A stretch of DNA of 64,000 bases from Caballeronia sp. INDeC2 (lineage in GTDB: Bacteria > Pseudomonadota > Gammaproteobacteria > Burkholderiales > Burkholderiaceae). Position 1 is the first letter of the stretch. Every line of letters begins with the position of its first letter. The position numbers and the translations under genes are program-made. The notes beneath the pieces were generated by a model. The model saw nothing but the letters and a program-made list of their open reading frames with translations. It searched no databases and was not told where the DNA came from. The stretch is from positions 1 to 64,000 of the forward strand of contig NZ_JALQDG010000032.1 in NCBI RefSeq assembly GCF_023631325.1. The letters are read 5' to 3'. Positions 8,525 through 16,343 of the stretch are shown here, piece by piece.

Positions 8525-8806
8525 AATACGATGTCCTATATCGCTTGAGAGTACACGTTAGTCCCGCTTGACGTTCGATATCGATCTCCGCTAACGTTTG
8601 CTCCATGACGCGCGGCCCATGCGCGCACCTGACATCGTTGGAGACGCCATGCCCCGCCGCGCCGATGTTGTACGACATCGTTTGTTTTCTCCGCCGCAGC
8701 CGCCCGGCTGACGCCGCTTAACGCTTTCCTTCGAATCCCACATCCGACGCCGCGCCGTGCGTCCACGCGCTCGCACGCGCTCAAAATCCGCATCGAGGAG
8801 ACTTTC

Positions 8807-10819
8807 ATGAAGCAACCGAAACACGTATCGGCGGTGCGATCCGTCGCGCGCCGCACGTTCGTCAAATTTGCGGGCATGTCGGCGGGCGCACCGCTCATCG
8901 GCGCGATGGGCGCGCTCGGCATGCTCGCGGGCTGTGGCGGCCATGACGACTCGGACGCGGGTTCCGGCTCGACGCCGCCGCCCGCCGCCCCGGACCCGAT
9001 CTGGGGCGCATCCGGCTCCGCGACGCAAATCGTTAATGCGCTGCAAAGCGTATCGACGTCGATGTTCCCGAGCCGCCAGTTTCTCGTCACCGATTACGGC
9101 GCGAAGCCCTGCGCGGTCGTCGCAGCCCCAAATCCGTACACCGATCCGGCGAAATCGCCGTTGAGCACCGGCGCCGACCAAACCAACGCGCCCGGTTCCT
9201 TCGATTCGCGTCCGGCGTTTCTCGCGGCCATCGCGGCATGCAACGCGGCGGGCGGCGGCCATGTCGTCGTGCCTGCCGGCACGTGGTATTGCGCCGGGCC
9301 GATCGTGCTGCTGTCCAACGTCGACTTTCATCTGAGCGCGAACTGCACCATCTACTTCAGCCCGAATCCCGCCGATTACGCGAAGGACGGCCCGATCGAT
9401 TGCGGCCCGAACGGCAAGCTCTTCTACAGCCGCTGGCAGGCAAACGACTGCCTCAACTACGGCCCGCCGGTCTACGCGCGCAACCAGAAGAACATCGCGG
9501 TCACGGGCGAAGGCGACACTTCGGTGCTCAACGGTCAGGCGATGACGCCCTTCGCCGGTAGCGGCAACACCGCGACGTGCTGGTGGACATGGAAAGGCAA
9601 CAACGGCGTCTACGGTTGCGTGAATTCGTCGACGCCTTCGCAGGCATCGAGCAACGCGAACAACGTCGATCTGAAAACCGCCGTGCCCGGCATCTCCGAC
9701 ACGCTCTACGCGAAACTCACCGATCCCGCCACGCCCTGGCAGCAGGACCAGAACTATCTGCCCGCGCTATCGGAAGCGGGCGTCGCGATCGAGAAGCGCA
9801 TCTTCGGCATCGGCCACCATCTGCGGCCGTGCATGGTGGAGTTCATCGGCTGCACGAACGTGCTGATGGAGAGTTATCGAACGAACAACACGCCGTTCTG
9901 GCAGCATCATCCGACCGATTGCCAGAACGTCGTGATGCGCGGCGTGACGGTGGACAGCATCGGCCCGAACAACGACGGCTTCGATCCCGACGCCTGCGAC
10001 ATGGTTCTGTGCGAGAACGTCACGTTCAACACCGGCGACGACTGCATCGCGATCAAGTCGGGCAAGGACCTCGACACGCAATACGGCCCGGCGCAAAAGC
10101 ACGTCATCCAGAATTGCACGATGAACAGCGGCCACGGCGGCATCACGCTCGGCAGCGAAATGGGCGGCGGCGTGCAGCAGATCTACGCGCGCAATCTGCA
10201 GATGCTCAACAAGTTCTGGGCGACGAATTCGCTGAACATCGCGATCCGCATCAAGACGAACATGAATCGCGGCGGCTTCGTGAAGGATTTCTACGTGGAC
10301 AACGTGACGCTGCCCAACGGCGTGAGCCTCACGCCTTCCGGCTACGGCAGCAGCCTCCTCGCGGGCAGCCCGATCAACGCGACGGTGCCGCTCGGCGTCG
10401 CGACGGCGACGGCGGCGAATCCATCGGCGGCGCAAGGCGGCATCATCACGTTCGACTGCGATTATCAGCCGTCGAAGGACGCGATCCGCACGCGGCCCGC
10501 GCTCGTGCAGAACGTGAACATCTCGAACGTGAAGGCGAGCAACGTGTCGCTGAACGGCGTCACCGGTTCGTGCTTCCAGGCGATCGTCGCGCAGGGCCCC
10601 GTCGGGTTCGATTACAACGGCCCCGCGCCGACGCCCGCGATTCCCGCCATCACCGGCGTGACGATCACCGATTGCGATTTCGGCACGCCGGTCGCGGCCG
10701 GTCCCGCCACCGCGGCGACGCCCGGCCCGATCTACGCCTACAACGTGCACGACATCGTGTTGAAGAACACGGTGATCGCGGGCACGACGATGAACGCGAC
10801 GGTCAGCGATCCGCGCTGA
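8807..10819 (+). CDS. GH28 family pectinase/polygalacturonase-like lipoprotein
   Basis: A 670-residue exported glycoside hydrolase family 28 protein with a right-handed parallel beta-helix. The N-terminus carries a twin-arginine-like ARRTFVKFAG motif and then a lipobox (GMLAGC), so it may be exported folded and then lipid-anchored. All four GH28 signature regions are visible: NNDGFDPD, NTGDDCIAIKSG, GHGGITLGSEMGGG and IRIKTN. These carry the three catalytic aspartates and the substrate Arg-Lys pair. The substrate is probably a galacturonan or related uronic-acid polymer. A GAGGAG ribosome binding site lies before the ATG. The stop codon abuts that of the convergent GT2 gene. Confidence 0.88.
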   Translation: MKQPKHVSAVRSVARRTFVKFAGMSAGAPLIGAMGALGMLAGCGGHDDSDAGSGSTPPPAAPDPIWGASGSATQIVNALQSVSTSMFPSRQFLVTDYGAKPCAVVAAPNPYTDPAKSPLSTGADQTNAPGSFDSRPAFLAAIAACNAAGGGHVVVPAGTWYCAGPIVLLSNVDFHLSANCTIYFSPNPADYAKDGPIDCGPNGKLFYSRWQANDCLNYGPPVYARNQKNIAVTGEGDTSVLNGQAMTPFAGSGNTATCWWTWKGNNGVYGCVNSSTPSQASSNANNVDLKTAVPGISDTLYAKLTDPATPWQQDQNYLPALSEAGVAIEKRIFGIGHHLRPCMVEFIGCTNVLMESYRTNNTPFWQHHPTDCQNVVMRGVTVDSIGPNNDGFDPDACDMVLCENVTFNTGDDCIAIKSGKDLDTQYGPAQKHVIQNCTMNSGHGGITLGSEMGGGVQQIYARNLQMLNKFWATNSLNIAIRIKTNMNRGGFVKDFYVDNVTLPNGVSLTPSGYGSSLLAGSPINATVPLGVATATAANPSAAQGGIITFDCDYQPSKDAIRTRPALVQNVNISNVKASNVSLNGVTGSCFQAIVAQGPVGFDYNGPAPTPAIPAITGVTITDCDFGTPVAAGPATAATPGPIYAYNVHDIVLKNTVIAGTTMNATVSDPR

Positions 10820-11587
10820 TCATCGCCCGGACAGGCGTCTCGCGACGAGCATCGGCAAACGCAGCACGAAGCCGAGCAAAAGCCGCACGTGCATCCACGT
10901 GAGCAGCGCGTTGTCGCGGCCATAGCGGAAATGCGAGACGCCGCCCTCTTCCGGCGTGAAGTAGCGCACGGGCGCGTCGAGGTTGATCGGGCGCACGCCG
11001 CGCCAGCACAGACGCACCACCGCTTCGGGATCGAAATCGAAGCGGCGCATCCACGTGTGCTTGCGCATCAGCGCGGCGAGCGGCGAGATCGGGTAGACGC
11101 GAAAGCCGTACAGCGAATCGCCGATGCCCACCCACAGCGTCTCCAGATTCGCCCATCCGTTCGAAATGCGCCGGCCCTGCACGCGCAATTGCGGCGCGCT
11201 CGCGTCGAATCTCGGGCGGCCGAGGATCATCGCGTCGGGCGCGCCCATCGACGTTTCCATGAACATGCAAATGAGCGCGGCGGGATGCTGGCCATCCGAG
11301 TCCATCGTCAGCGCGTGCGTGAAGCCTTGTTTCGCGGCTTCGTCGAGGCCCGCGAGAATCGCCGCGCCCTTGCCGCGGTTCTCCGGCAACACGATCACGC
11401 GCAGGCCCGGATCGGCTTCGGCCATTTTCGTGAGACGTTCGGCACTGCCGTCCGTGCTGCCGTCGACGACGACCCACACCGGATTCCACTGCTCACGCGC
11501 GTCGCGCACGGTTTCGTCGACTTTCTCGCCGGGGTTGTAGCTCGGAATGAGGACGAGATGCGTGGACGATGCGCGTGTTGAAAGCAT
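10820..11587 (-). CDS. GT2 glycosyltransferase of aryl-polyene type
   Basis: A 255-residue family 2 glycosyltransferase of the dolichol-phosphate-mannose-synthase fold. The nucleotide-sugar site is seen in LIPSYNPGEKV and VVVDGSTDGS; the DxD motif is MDSDGQHP. The C-terminal part (GDSLYGFRVYPISPL, RRFDFDPEAVVRLCWRG, HFRYGRDN) matches the GT2 half of the bifunctional ApeJ-type protein of aryl-polyene clusters. Here it is a stand-alone gene, separated by the type VI island from the acyltransferase genes at 21.2 kb, with the same orientation as that left-going arm. Membership in the APE pathway is inferred from this likeness. Confidence 0.85.
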   Translation of the reverse strand: MLSTRASSTHLVLIPSYNPGEKVDETVRDAREQWNPVWVVVDGSTDGSAERLTKMAEADPGLRVIVLPENRGKGAAILAGLDEAAKQGFTHALTMDSDGQHPAALICMFMETSMGAPDAMILGRPRFDASAPQLRVQGRRISNGWANLETLWVGIGDSLYGFRVYPISPLAALMRKHTWMRRFDFDPEAVVRLCWRGVRPINLDAPVRYFTPEEGGVSHFRYGRDNALLTWMHVRLLLGFVLRLPMLVARRLSGR

Positions 11588-11613
11588 TGAGAAAAGCGGG
11601 GAGCGGGAGGGAT

Positions 11614-11838
11614 ATGGCGGATTTTAACGTCTTCAGGGACGCCGCCTATGGGGACGCGCAAGGCACGATCATCGTTTGAGCGGTGAAGTTCGCACACGTC
11701 GACGGCTACGTGCCGTTCGGCGCGATGGCGACCGATCCGATGGAGCACGGACGGCAACTATTCGAAGAACTCGTCGCGGGCAAGTGGGGGGCAATTACGC
11801 CGTTCAATGAAGCGGAGGACGCGCAAGCGGGAGCGTAG
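11614..11838 (+). pseudogene. Phage-like small tail gene with in-frame stop
   Basis: From ATG 11614 the frame reads MADFNVFRDAAYGDAQGTII and then meets TGA at 11677-11679. The same frame continues through AVKFAHVDGYVPFGAMATDP and MEHGRQLFEELVAGKWG to a stop at 11836, two bases before the tail-fibre start. The uninterrupted continuation and the position directly before a tail-fibre gene suggest a 74-codon phage virion-associated gene broken by a nonsense mutation. A GTG at 11683 could alternatively start a 51-residue product. The family assignment rests on context and general likeness only. Confidence 0.4.
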
Positions 11839-11840
11839 CT

Positions 11841-12933
11841 ATGGACCGGTATTGGCAATCGAACGTCTCGCCCAATCCGCCCGAGACGCCAAGCTCGAAC
11901 GCGGGAGGTTATCCCTACAATGGCGCACCCAGCACGGGTATCAAAGGGACAGTGCCCGGCTGCTGGTGGTATCACGCGATGACGGAAGAAGTGCGAGCCA
12001 TGCTCGTCGCACATGGCGTTACGCCCGACTACAAGCGAACCGACCAACTCGCCCAAGCTATCGAAAATGCTCTCGCGACGCTCTCAAAGTCGATCGATTA
12101 CGCGGACTTGCAGAATGCGCCCCGAACTCGCAACAGTCGCGACCTCGGGCCAATATGACGACCTCGAAGGCGCGCCCGCGATCCCCGCCGCACAGGTTAA
12201 TACCGACTGGAACGCGTCGAGCGGCGTCGCGATGATAGAGAATAAGCCCGACATAACGGCCGCGCAGGTCAACGCGGATTGGTCTGCCCTCTCTGGCGTC
12301 GCGATGATTGAGAATAAGCCTTCGCTCTCGCCGGTCGCGATCAGCGGCGACTATGCCGACCTCACTAACAAACCCACGATACCGCCCGCACAGGCGAACT
12401 CCGATTGGAACGCGACGAGCGGACTGGCGATGATCCTCAATAAGCCGACTTCGCTTGGCGGCTCGTCGGGCCTGCACATCGAGCTAGGCTATCAGCCCAA
12501 CGAACGGGGCATCGACAAGGACGACCATTACGAACCTGATTTCACAATGGCAACGAACACGTTCGGGGGCTTTCAGTTCACGGTCAACAGCAATAACTCG
12601 ACCTCTGTTCCAGCAGGCATGTACATGGTCGAAGCCGACGCCGAAATCAATGCGACGGCTGAGGACGAATGGCAAATGCCGGCGCAGATCGTCATTTCCG
12701 TGTGTCAGGGCTATGGTTGGCCCGGCGTGCCTCAGCAAGCCGTCCGACGTTACCCCGATGTTGCGCTTGCGACGCAGACGAAGGGCGGTAGGTTAGGCTC
12801 GCTCGTCGTCTCCGGTCCTCTGCCGATCGGCTCAGACGATCACGTATGGGCCGGGTTTTCAAAAGTGACTGGCCCGACGACGCAAACCACGCTGATGATT
12901 CGCGGCCGCTTGTCTCTAACGAAAGTGTCTTAA
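11841..12933 (+). pseudogene. Phage tail-fibre-like gene, frameshifted
   Basis: The first frame (11841-12158) begins MDRYWQSNVSPNPPETPSSN and contains the phage tail-fibre N-terminal region (GCWWYHAMTEEVRAML). It is interrupted at a run of four C at 12120-12123. Dropping one C joins DYADLQNAP to ELATVATSGQYDDLEGAP in the next frame, which stays open to 12933 and would give about 363 residues. The middle carries three copies of an ~23-residue unit, AQxNxDWxxxSGxAMIxNKP. The C-terminal ~150 residues resemble a fibre tip but are not recognised. A GGGAG site precedes the ATG. It is a phage remnant, a sequencing slip or a slippery-site gene. Confidence 0.65.
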
Positions 12934-12946
12934 TGGCGCTGAAACG

Positions 12947-13132
12947 ATGAAGCTGCCTATACGTCTGAGCATCGCGCTCGCATCGCTCGCTCTGTGCACT
13001 TGTACCTTCGTCAATATCGAAGGCGATCACAACACCGTAAGCGACACAGGCGGGCATGGCGGCGGCGTGCAATTGCCCGAGCGCTCGACTCAGACGGCCC
13101 CGATTCAACGGCTGATTCCACAGCAGCACTGA
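12947..13132 (+). CDS. Small putative lipoprotein
   Basis: A 61-residue product, MKLPIRLSIALASLALCTC followed by a short Gly/His/Gln-rich tail. The hydrophobic signal ends in a lipobox-like LALC or LCTC, so it is probably an outer or inner membrane lipoprotein of about 43 mature residues. It lies 13 bases after the tail-fibre stop on the same strand and is followed by a hairpin, so it may share that transcript. Phage lysis lipoproteins (Rz1-type) are this size, but no Rz partner is present. Function unknown. Confidence 0.55.
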   Translation: MKLPIRLSIALASLALCTCTFVNIEGDHNTVSDTGGHGGGVQLPERSTQTAPIQRLIPQQH

Positions 13133-13138
13133 CAGAAT

Positions 13139-13161
13139 AAGGCCCGCGCGCGGCGGGCCTT
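13139..13161. terminator. Hairpin between convergent genes
   Basis: A 9-bp perfect stem, AAGGCCCGC paired with GCGGGCCTT, with a 5-base loop (GCGCG). It lies between the right-going lipoprotein gene and the left-going four-TM gene. There is no long T-run on either side, so it is a candidate bidirectional terminator rather than a certain one. Confidence 0.55.
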
Positions 13162-13187
13162 CAACGCTCAAGGGGGCGGCGGGGCTT

Positions 13188-14612
13188 TTATCCCCGCGCA
13201 CGCTCGTAGAACTCTCGCGATACGTCCCGAAGCCTGAATATCGTTGCTGCTGGAAGCCCCACAAGAAAAAGCAGAGCACCCACGCCCAAAACGCTGCATG
13301 TCCAGACCGCTCCGGCATCCGACTCGATCATCGCGACTTCCAACAGCGGCAGTAGACACCCGAACACCGCTGCATACGAAACCGGCCAAAATTCGGGTTC
13401 GGGCCTTTGGGCCTCGGCAATCTCCGCGTAGCCGTTCCCAACGAGATTCAAACGTAAGCCTTCAGCGTCCGGCATCGCGACCAGTTGCGGCCCCTGTCCG
13501 AACTGAACCGTCTGTGCGGCCAGCGCTTGCAATAGCAGCGGACTAGCCGGACCCGGCACGCCGAGCGCCTCATCGAGGTCAATCAAGGTCAGAGCCGGTT
13601 CGCTATCTTTCGCGATGGCTCGCGCGATATGGCCGTCCCGCTTCGCCAGGTTGCTGACCCATAGATTGCGCAGCCGTTTAAGGGGCGTCGGCTCGGCCGT
13701 CTGCAACGTCGTGAGCGCAACGGCGATTTCGTCGGTGGTCGTGGGAATGGCGCGGAACAACCGGGCCTTGGGTTTAAGTTTCGTATCGCCCAGCATCTGC
13801 CACGAGCCGAACAGAAGCCCGGCCGCCGCCTCGGATACCGGTGGCGCGCCGTCCTCGTTGAACTGACACGCCAGCATCAGGCATAGGTCCGGCATGATCT
13901 TCCGCTCTCGATAGCCGTAGTCATAGCGCACCTTCTGGTTTTCCATCCATTCATCGAGAACGCTCGGCACGTCCTTCAATGTGTAGCGAGACAGGGCGAT
14001 ATGCTCATGTGCGATTTCCAGCTTTTGCAGCACGGCGCGCAAGACCGCCAAATGCGCATCTTGTGTTGACTGAAGCGCAATATGCACCGTTCGCTTTCCG
14101 GTAAAGCGCTGAAGCGTTCCGATAAAGGGCGTGAGGAGTTGCGTCAGAACGTCCTCAAGCTTCGTAGCAACGATGACATCCCCTTCGGCTTGCAAGCTCA
14201 ACACCTTGCCTTTGTTCGTCGGTGCGCTACCCTCAAGCCCGAGGATGCGCTCGGCAAGCTCAACCTCGGGCGTAAGCGTTACCGTATCGAGAATGCACAG
14301 ATTCCACTGTGACCACGCGCGCCAATTGTTGAAGCTGTCTCTACAGAGAAAATTCCAGAAGTCTGCGCGGTAGTTCCAGTCGTCGGATGGCATATAAAGC
14401 AAGCCGCAGAAGGCCCCCCAGACCAGAAACGGAAGCCCCAGCGCAAAGCCAAAAAACTTGGCCGATACGATCGACTCGCCTTGTTTCCAGTTCAATATCG
14501 TGATGATGAAACCCGCGACGAGCGCCACGACGAGGCCAAACACCGCGATCCAGATGGAAGGCGATTCGATGTGCTTTTCCTCGGGAACGTTTGGAACGCG
14601 CCATGTCCTCAT
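13188..14612 (-). CDS. Four-TM protein of the VgrG/PAAR island, unknown function
   Basis: A 474-residue protein I cannot place in a named family. Two hydrophobic segments lie near the N-terminus (IWIAVFGLVVALVAGFII and SAKFFGFALGLPFLVWGAF) and two near the C-terminus (SYAAVFGCLLPLLEVAM and SVLGVGALLFLVGLPAATIF). About 330 soluble residues lie between them. The start at 14612 is chosen because its ATG overlaps the PAAR gene stop (ATGA). It is last in the left-going order vgrG, immunity candidate, PAAR, this gene. Immunity, effector or loading roles are all possible. Confidence 0.65.
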   Translation of the reverse strand: MRTWRVPNVPEEKHIESPSIWIAVFGLVVALVAGFIITILNWKQGESIVSAKFFGFALGLPFLVWGAFCGLLYMPSDDWNYRADFWNFLCRDSFNNWRAWSQWNLCILDTVTLTPEVELAERILGLEGSAPTNKGKVLSLQAEGDVIVATKLEDVLTQLLTPFIGTLQRFTGKRTVHIALQSTQDAHLAVLRAVLQKLEIAHEHIALSRYTLKDVPSVLDEWMENQKVRYDYGYRERKIMPDLCLMLACQFNEDGAPPVSEAAAGLLFGSWQMLGDTKLKPKARLFRAIPTTTDEIAVALTTLQTAEPTPLKRLRNLWVSNLAKRDGHIARAIAKDSEPALTLIDLDEALGVPGPASPLLLQALAAQTVQFGQGPQLVAMPDAEGLRLNLVGNGYAEIAEAQRPEPEFWPVSYAAVFGCLLPLLEVAMIESDAGAVWTCSVLGVGALLFLVGLPAATIFRLRDVSREFYERARG

Positions 14613-14866
14613 GCGATGTCCATTCCCTTGGTCGTAGCGTGGACAACGCTGCCGCATTGGGTCCGACATCCATCGGCGACCCACTCGCGGCCGTCTTCCT
14701 CATATCCTTCGCCGCTTTCAATAATGGGGTTGTCGCCGTGTTGGGGGCACGTAACGATGTCATGCAGCAGCGCGACCATGCGCCCATCAATGTCGAAGCT
14801 GGACGACGCGGTTTTAACGACGCCGCCATGTGAGGTCGGATCGCCTTTGCATACTGGATTTTTCAT
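14609..14866 (-). CDS. PAAR-repeat type VI secretion tip protein
   Basis: An 85-residue single-domain PAAR protein, the length expected for the metal-binding cone that caps VgrG. The opening GDPTSHGGVVKTASSSFDID and the later LLHDIVTCPQHGDNPI supply the conserved GD, HGG and His/Cys metal-ligand elements. No toxin extension is present. It is coupled by an ATGA overlap to the following four-TM gene, which often marks a partner of the PAAR tip. It lies downstream of vgrG and the immunity candidate in the same direction. Confidence 0.88.
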   Translation of the reverse strand: MKNPVCKGDPTSHGGVVKTASSSFDIDGRMVALLHDIVTCPQHGDNPIIESGEGYEEDGREWVADGCRTQCGSVVHATTKGMDIA

Positions 14867-14933
14867 GTTCTACCGGAAAGGATAATTGTGCGCCGGGGCG
14901 GAATGCCCCGGCATTGACGGAATCGGCGGCGCG

Positions 14934-16343
14934 TTAGGCGCTCAACCACTCCCAGAACAGTCGCGACGCCTCGACATTGGCCAGATCACGGGCGGGAAAC
15001 TGCTCGCCCATCCGGAAACGTTGCTGATACTGTGGATAGGTGAGATCGCCCTTGCTGCCGTACGAGTAGTCTTTAGCGCGCAGTATCCAGCGACCCTCGC
15101 GCGGACACGTCTCGCCGGATTTGCAGACGGTCGCGCGCGCGAGGTCCGCCTCCCATTCCCAACGGTCCCAGCGTTGGAAATCAAGGTCGGGCGCAGCGGT
15201 GCCTTGCTCGAACTTCCTCACGAACTGATCGCGGGTTCCGGCAATCGACGCAGCGCGGTAGTAGCCGGATTCGGCCACCGTCGCACCGGGCATGAGGAAA
15301 GACACTTCCTTAGCCTTACGAGCTTCGAACTCCTTCCACTCTTGCGGGGTTGAGGGGTAGTCGCGGTCGAAAGTTACGCGACAAGGGTTCTTGTAGTCGG
15401 AATGAAAGTCCACAAACCCTAGGCTCGGTGCGACATCCGGTGCGCTTGCGTCCAGAGCAGCTACGAGATTGAAGCTATAGGCTCCATGCGGAATTTTGAT
15501 CTTTGGCGAGACATTGTATTCGAAATTCATCGAGCTATATGGGGCGACGGTAACGTAGATTACGTGTTTTCCCATGGGCGTGATAATTGGGCGTCCCGAT
15601 ATTTCCGACTCGTTAAGCAACGGCATGCCCGCTAAATTCGCGTCCAAAAAAACATCTCCACCCGCAAGTGAGCCTTGAACATTCAAACGGTCACCTTGGT
15701 CCGGCTCCAAATCATCTGGACGTCGAAAACTGATTGCGTACGGCCCTCTGTTTCTAAATTCAATCGATACCCGGAAATTTTCTTTTTCACGTTTGACCCC
15801 AGCAATGCGTGCATCTAGTTTTACGACAGGGCGCGCTTCTGGTAGATATCGCGTCATCGATGAATTAAATCGATGAATCAAATTAAAAAGCTCTTGGGGC
15901 AATTCATACATTTTCGCTGATTTGTTTATCAGCTTACCGTCTTTGATACAATCAACATCATATATCGGTGATGGCTCTACGACACGAACTTCATGCGCAG
16001 GGCCGCTCTCCACTGCTTTACATAGTTTGCTGTGAATTTCTTTCGCTATTTTCATATCATCCGGCGACAGTCGAGCGTCGAAGATTCCAATTCCACTGAA
16101 ATCGTCGCTGATGGTATCCGACAAACCTATACGAATATTCCCAGAGAGCCATACACCTAAGCTGTTTTCCCCGTAGTCGTGACCGCCTACTTGAACGATC
16201 CCGAATCCCTCGCCAGTACCTCCGAGATTGATAGCAGTAGTTGCATTCATTCCAAAAACATCCTGATTGAGCATTATTAAGATAGGCGTAAGAACGAAAA
16301 GCGCGTGAAACTTGCGAATGAGTCTATCGAGGTTCATATCCAA
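14934..16343 (-). CDS. Exported protein next to VgrG effector; candidate immunity protein
   Basis: A 469-residue protein of unknown family. The N-terminus has basic residues and a hydrophobic stretch (ALFVLTPILIMLN) before VFG, consistent with a signal peptide and a periplasmic location. The C-terminal ~110 residues are rich in Trp, Arg and Tyr (FQRWDRWEWEADLARATVC). The start overlaps the end of vgrG by 14-20 bases (ATG at 16343 or 16337), so the two are translationally coupled. Base composition is clearly lower in GC than the cluster around it. Position and likely location fit immunity against the VgrG metalloprotease, as with PA0261 beside VgrG2b, but no homology is claimed. Confidence 0.6.
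   Translation of the reverse strand: MDMNLDRLIRKFHALFVLTPILIMLNQDVFGMNATTAINLGGTGEGFGIVQVGGHDYGENSLGVWLSGNIRIGLSDTISDDFSGIGIFDARLSPDDMKIAKEIHSKLCKAVESGPAHEVRVVEPSPIYDVDCIKDGKLINKSAKMYELPQELFNLIHRFNSSMTRYLPEARPVVKLDARIAGVKREKENFRVSIEFRNRGPYAISFRRPDDLEPDQGDRLNVQGSLAGGDVFLDANLAGMPLLNESEISGRPIITPMGKHVIYVTVAPYSSMNFEYNVSPKIKIPHGAYSFNLVAALDASAPDVAPSLGFVDFHSDYKNPCRVTFDRDYPSTPQEWKEFEARKAKEVSFLMPGATVAESGYYRAASIAGTRDQFVRKFEQGTAAPDLDFQRWDRWEWEADLARATVCKSGETCPREGRWILRAKDYSYGSKGDLTYPQYQQRFRMGEQFPARDLANVEASRLFWEWLSA

Noticed and set aside
12160..12450. Tandem DNA repeat or minisatellite in the tail-fibre gene
   Set aside because: The repetition is at protein level (three AQxNxDW...NKP units) and the DNA copies have diverged; it is explained as fibre repeats.
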